From NCBI GenBank assembly GCA_946482295.1, contig CAMLRB010000174.1, forward strand, positions 1 to 7,412: a stretch of DNA of 7,412 bases, in the 5' to 3' direction. The stretch is from an uncultured Bacteriovorax sp. Lineage in GTDB: Bacteria; Bdellovibrionota; Bacteriovoracia; Bacteriovoracales; Bacteriovoracaceae. The notes under the pieces were generated by a model that saw only the letters and a list, made by a program, of their open reading frames with translations, was not told where the DNA came from and did not search any database. This document shows positions 6,013 through 7,412 of this stretch, piece after piece. Both the position numbers and the translations under genes were made by a program. Within the stretch, counting starts at the first letter, position 1, and each line of letters opens with the position of its first letter.

Positions 6013-6893
6013 TAAAGACTCAAATTTAATCCTGCAAAGAGTGAATTCGAATTAGCGCCATGGAGATCAAAGACTCCAGCGCGGGCAAGTTGTGCACTAT
6101 CTTTGGCCTTTTTCATTCTAAACCTTGCCCCCATTTCCAGGTGTACAGCTGGAGCTAAACCTAAATTTAATTTAGGAGATAAAGTTGAAAAAGAAGCTTC
6201 TTCTGTTAAACCGTTCAAACTTCCTGTATCGTCTTTAGAAATTTTAAAATTTTCTGCTTCAAGTTCAAACTGAATGTCATTTGAAACCATCCATCCACCA
6301 CTTACACTTAAGCGATGAACATTTCCAATCTGAAGTTCAGTTGCACGTTTGCTCTTCCCAGCTAACGTTATATCGTAACCAATTCCTAAACCGAAAGATC
6401 CAAATCTTTTTGTTGTTTCTGCCCCAAAAATTTTATCCGTACGACTTGAGGCCAGTTCATCTTTTGAAGAGAGGCGCATTCCACCATAGAGATTTAATCG
6501 AGCTTCTTCCGAAGGGCTTCCCAATCTAAGCCAGTTAAAACCTAACATTAGTTTCGGATTTCCACTTTGAGATCCTGCATCTGTGTTTGCATTCCAGTAA
6601 CTTGCTTCAAAATAAAAATCTGCTGGAGTTTGAATGTGGGCAGCAACGTTCATCACTCCCAATTTTTCAGCATTGATTTCCATTGATTCATAATTGGTTA
6701 TGAGGGAATAATCAGCTTTCCATGTGAGCGATTTTTGGCCACCTGGAGCAGAAGGCATTCTCGTCATCGATTTTGTCGAGCTCGAGGCAGGTGACTTCGG
6801 TGAGTCTGAATCAGATTCAGTATAATCGACAAGGGCATAGGCCGATGGAGAGGCCAGCATGATGACGGATAAAAGTGTGAGGGATGCTTTCAT
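6012..6893 (-). CDS. Predicted outer-membrane beta-barrel protein
   Basis: The product is 293 residues. A signal peptide with a cleavage site after AYA at residue 20 is followed by a low-complexity Ser/Pro-rich stretch (about 21-55). From about residue 56 to the end the sequence is a series of amphipathic strands with Gly and aromatic residues and charged turns, ending in FAGLNLSL. This is the pattern of an outer-membrane beta-barrel of perhaps 10-12 strands, although the last residue is Leu and not the more usual Phe. Whether it is a pore or a structural protein cannot be told. The ATG at 6893 has AGGAAGG about five bases upstream. It is the first gene of a two-gene unit; the next start overlaps its stop. 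A promoter candidate lies at 6952-6980. Confidence 0.85.
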   Translation of the reverse strand: MKASLTLLSVIMLASPSAYALVDYTESDSDSPKSPASSSTKSMTRMPSAPGGQKSLTWKADYSLITNYESMEINAEKLGVMNVAAHIQTPADFYFEASYWNANTDAGSQSGNPKLMLGFNWLRLGSPSEEARLNLYGGMRLSSKDELASSRTDKIFGAETTKRFGSFGLGIGYDITLAGKSKRATELQIGNVHRLSVSGGWMVSNDIQFELEAENFKISKDDTGSLNGLTEEASFSTLSPKLNLGLAPAVHLEMGARFRMKKAKDSAQLARAGVFDLHGANSNSLFAGLNLSL

Positions 6894-6921
6894 TTAAACC
6901 TTCCTGGTCTTAAAGAATGGG

Positions 6922-6937
6922 GTCCCTAAGCTGGGAC
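6922..6937 (-). promoter_or_regulatory. Short leader hairpin or operator upstream of the barrel gene
   Basis: GTCCC and GGGAC flank a six-base spacer. The site falls between the predicted -10 and the start codon, so in RNA it would form a five-pair GC-rich stem in the 5' leader; on DNA it could bind a repressor just downstream of the promoter. Confidence 0.35.
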
Positions 6938-6951
6938 ACATTTTCCCTATT

Positions 6952-6980
6952 AGTATAAATGAGATTCTAAAAAGCTCCAA
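6952..6980 (-). promoter_or_regulatory. Sigma-70-type promoter for the barrel/zinc-finger operon
   Basis: On the minus strand, TTGGAG (plus-strand 6975-6980) and TATACT (6952-6957) are exactly 17 bp apart. The -10 matches the consensus at five of six positions, the -35 at three. The distance to the ATG at 6893 leaves a leader of about 50 bases. It is the best promoter candidate in the window. Confidence 0.5.
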
Positions 6981-7090
6981 ACTTCGGCAATTTTATCCGA
7001 GTAAATGAGTCCACATGTCTCTTTTCGGTAATAGTTACCCTCTCCAAAAAGATCAGCTTTCTCATTTAAGATTGAAGGAGGAAGAAATCA

Positions 7091-7150
7091 ATGGAGGATC
7101 CGTTTGGACATGCTTTATCGACCAGAAGAATCTATGAAGGCCCTTATTAA
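7091..7150 (+). CDS. Possible 19-residue leader peptide overlapping the next gene
   Basis: ATG at 7091 has the strongest ribosome binding site of the region, AAGGAGG at 7075-7081, nine bases upstream. The frame codes for 19 residues (beginning MEDPFGH) and ends in TAA at 7148-7150, overlapping the start of the larger frame by 47 bases. It could be a leader peptide that couples translation to the main gene, or the true N-terminus of that gene separated from it by a one-base difference. It may also be meaningless. Confidence 0.3.
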   Translation: MEDPFGHALSTRRIYEGPY

Positions 7151-7412
7151 ATTAGGAACTATGGGGCACTATCCTCTCTTCCATGAATGCTGGATGAATG
7201 ATCCAGACCTAAAAGAAAAACGTTTTCAGAAAATTACTGGACTGGAACGTGCTCGCGCGAAAAAACTTTTTCAAATTGTTTCCACTCATCGTCAACTAGA
7301 ACACAAAAAAACAGTTTTGTTGTCCATGAATGATGATGATAGAAAAATCTTTATGAAGGCCTTTTTTAAGTTGGTTGAAGGAAAAATTCTAGATCAGCGT
7401 CCGGAGCTACAT
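7104..7412 (+). CDS. Partial gene, helical charged protein of unknown function, cut by window end
   Basis: The frame runs open for 103 codons to the right edge, so the protein is incomplete. It has no signal peptide, is rich in Lys, Arg, Glu and Met, and looks helical; I do not recognise it. The start is uncertain. TTG at 7104 has GGAGG (7093-7097) six bases upstream and is preferred; ATG at 7110 is two codons later and 12 bases from the same site. A stronger AAGGAGG (7075-7081) instead serves an ATG at 7091 in another frame, which ends after 19 codons at 7150. So either a short leader peptide overlaps the gene start, or the two frames are one gene with a frameshift. Confidence 0.7.
   Translation, partial: MDMLYRPEESMKALIKLGTMGHYPLFHECWMNDPDLKEKRFQKITGLERARAKKLFQIVSTHRQLEHKKTVLLSMNDDDRKIFMKAFFKLVEGKILDQRPELH

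Larger units (their letters stand above)
6894..7103. other. Divergent regulatory region
   Basis: This stretch separates the minus-strand barrel operon from the plus-strand gene at the right edge. It holds the promoter candidate at 6952-6980 and three short inverted repeats: 6922-6937 (GTCCC/GGGAC), 6981-7002 (ACTTCGG/CCGAGT with one bulged T) and 7027-7039 (GGTAA/TTACC). The first lies in the predicted leader of the barrel mRNA. Confidence 0.5.

Noticed and set aside
6281..6529. Plus-strand 82-codon frame opposite the barrel gene
   Set aside because: Antisense to a gene with a signal peptide and barrel pattern; no supporting start signal.
1..7412. CRISPR array, insertion sequence, tRNA, rRNA, defence or toxin-antitoxin system
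   Set aside because: No regularly spaced repeats, transposase motifs, tRNA-like cloverleaf or recognisable defence domains were seen on either strand.

Overview
The window looks like a chromosomal stretch from a Gram-negative bacterium of moderate-to-low GC (by eye near 40%). Most of its genes encode envelope proteins: two predicted outer-membrane beta-barrels, one lipoprotein, one secreted protein and one single-pass membrane-anchored protein. Together with the general style of the proteins, this suggests Bdellovibrionota, perhaps a Bacteriovorax/Peredibacter-like relative. That placement is inference; the window contains no rRNA or other phylogenetic marker. Only one gene can be named with confidence: gsk (inosine-guanosine kinase).

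Layout. Bases 1-182 hold no supported gene but contain a bulged 11-bp hairpin and a 14-bp perfect palindrome. On the minus strand follow gsk (742-2040, TTG start) and, 31 bp downstream, a small secreted protein with four cysteines (183-710); the two are probably cotranscribed. Divergent from gsk, with only 25 bp between the start codons, is a plus-strand gene (2066-3025) for a signal peptide, an SH3-like domain and an outer-membrane barrel. Its stop codon directly abuts the stop codon of a convergent minus-strand gene (3026-4294) for an N-terminally anchored protein with a charged tail. A divergent regulatory region of about 127 bp separates that gene from a plus-strand lipoprotein (4422-5123) with a Thr-Gly repeat linker. 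The lipoprotein converges on a two-gene minus-strand operon. In that operon an outer-membrane barrel protein (6012-6893) is transcribed first, and its stop overlaps the start (TAATG) of a cytoplasmic zinc-finger protein (5134-6012) that contains an internal duplication of about 60 residues. A divergent region of about 210 bp with a good promoter and several dyads separates this operon from a plus-strand gene cut off by the right edge (from 7104).

How the genes work together. gsk salvages inosine and guanosine to IMP and GMP, which would suit a bacterium living on host or prey nucleosides. The other genes cannot be assigned to a pathway from sequence alone. They read as a run of short, lineage-specific envelope transcription units, not a single system. 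No mobile elements, CRISPR arrays, tRNAs or rRNAs were seen. The points most worth checking are the duplicated domain in the zinc-finger protein, the divergent gsk start region with a possible leaderless mRNA, the dyad over the lipoprotein ribosome binding site, the ambiguous start of the right-hand gene and the strong excess of GGCC.
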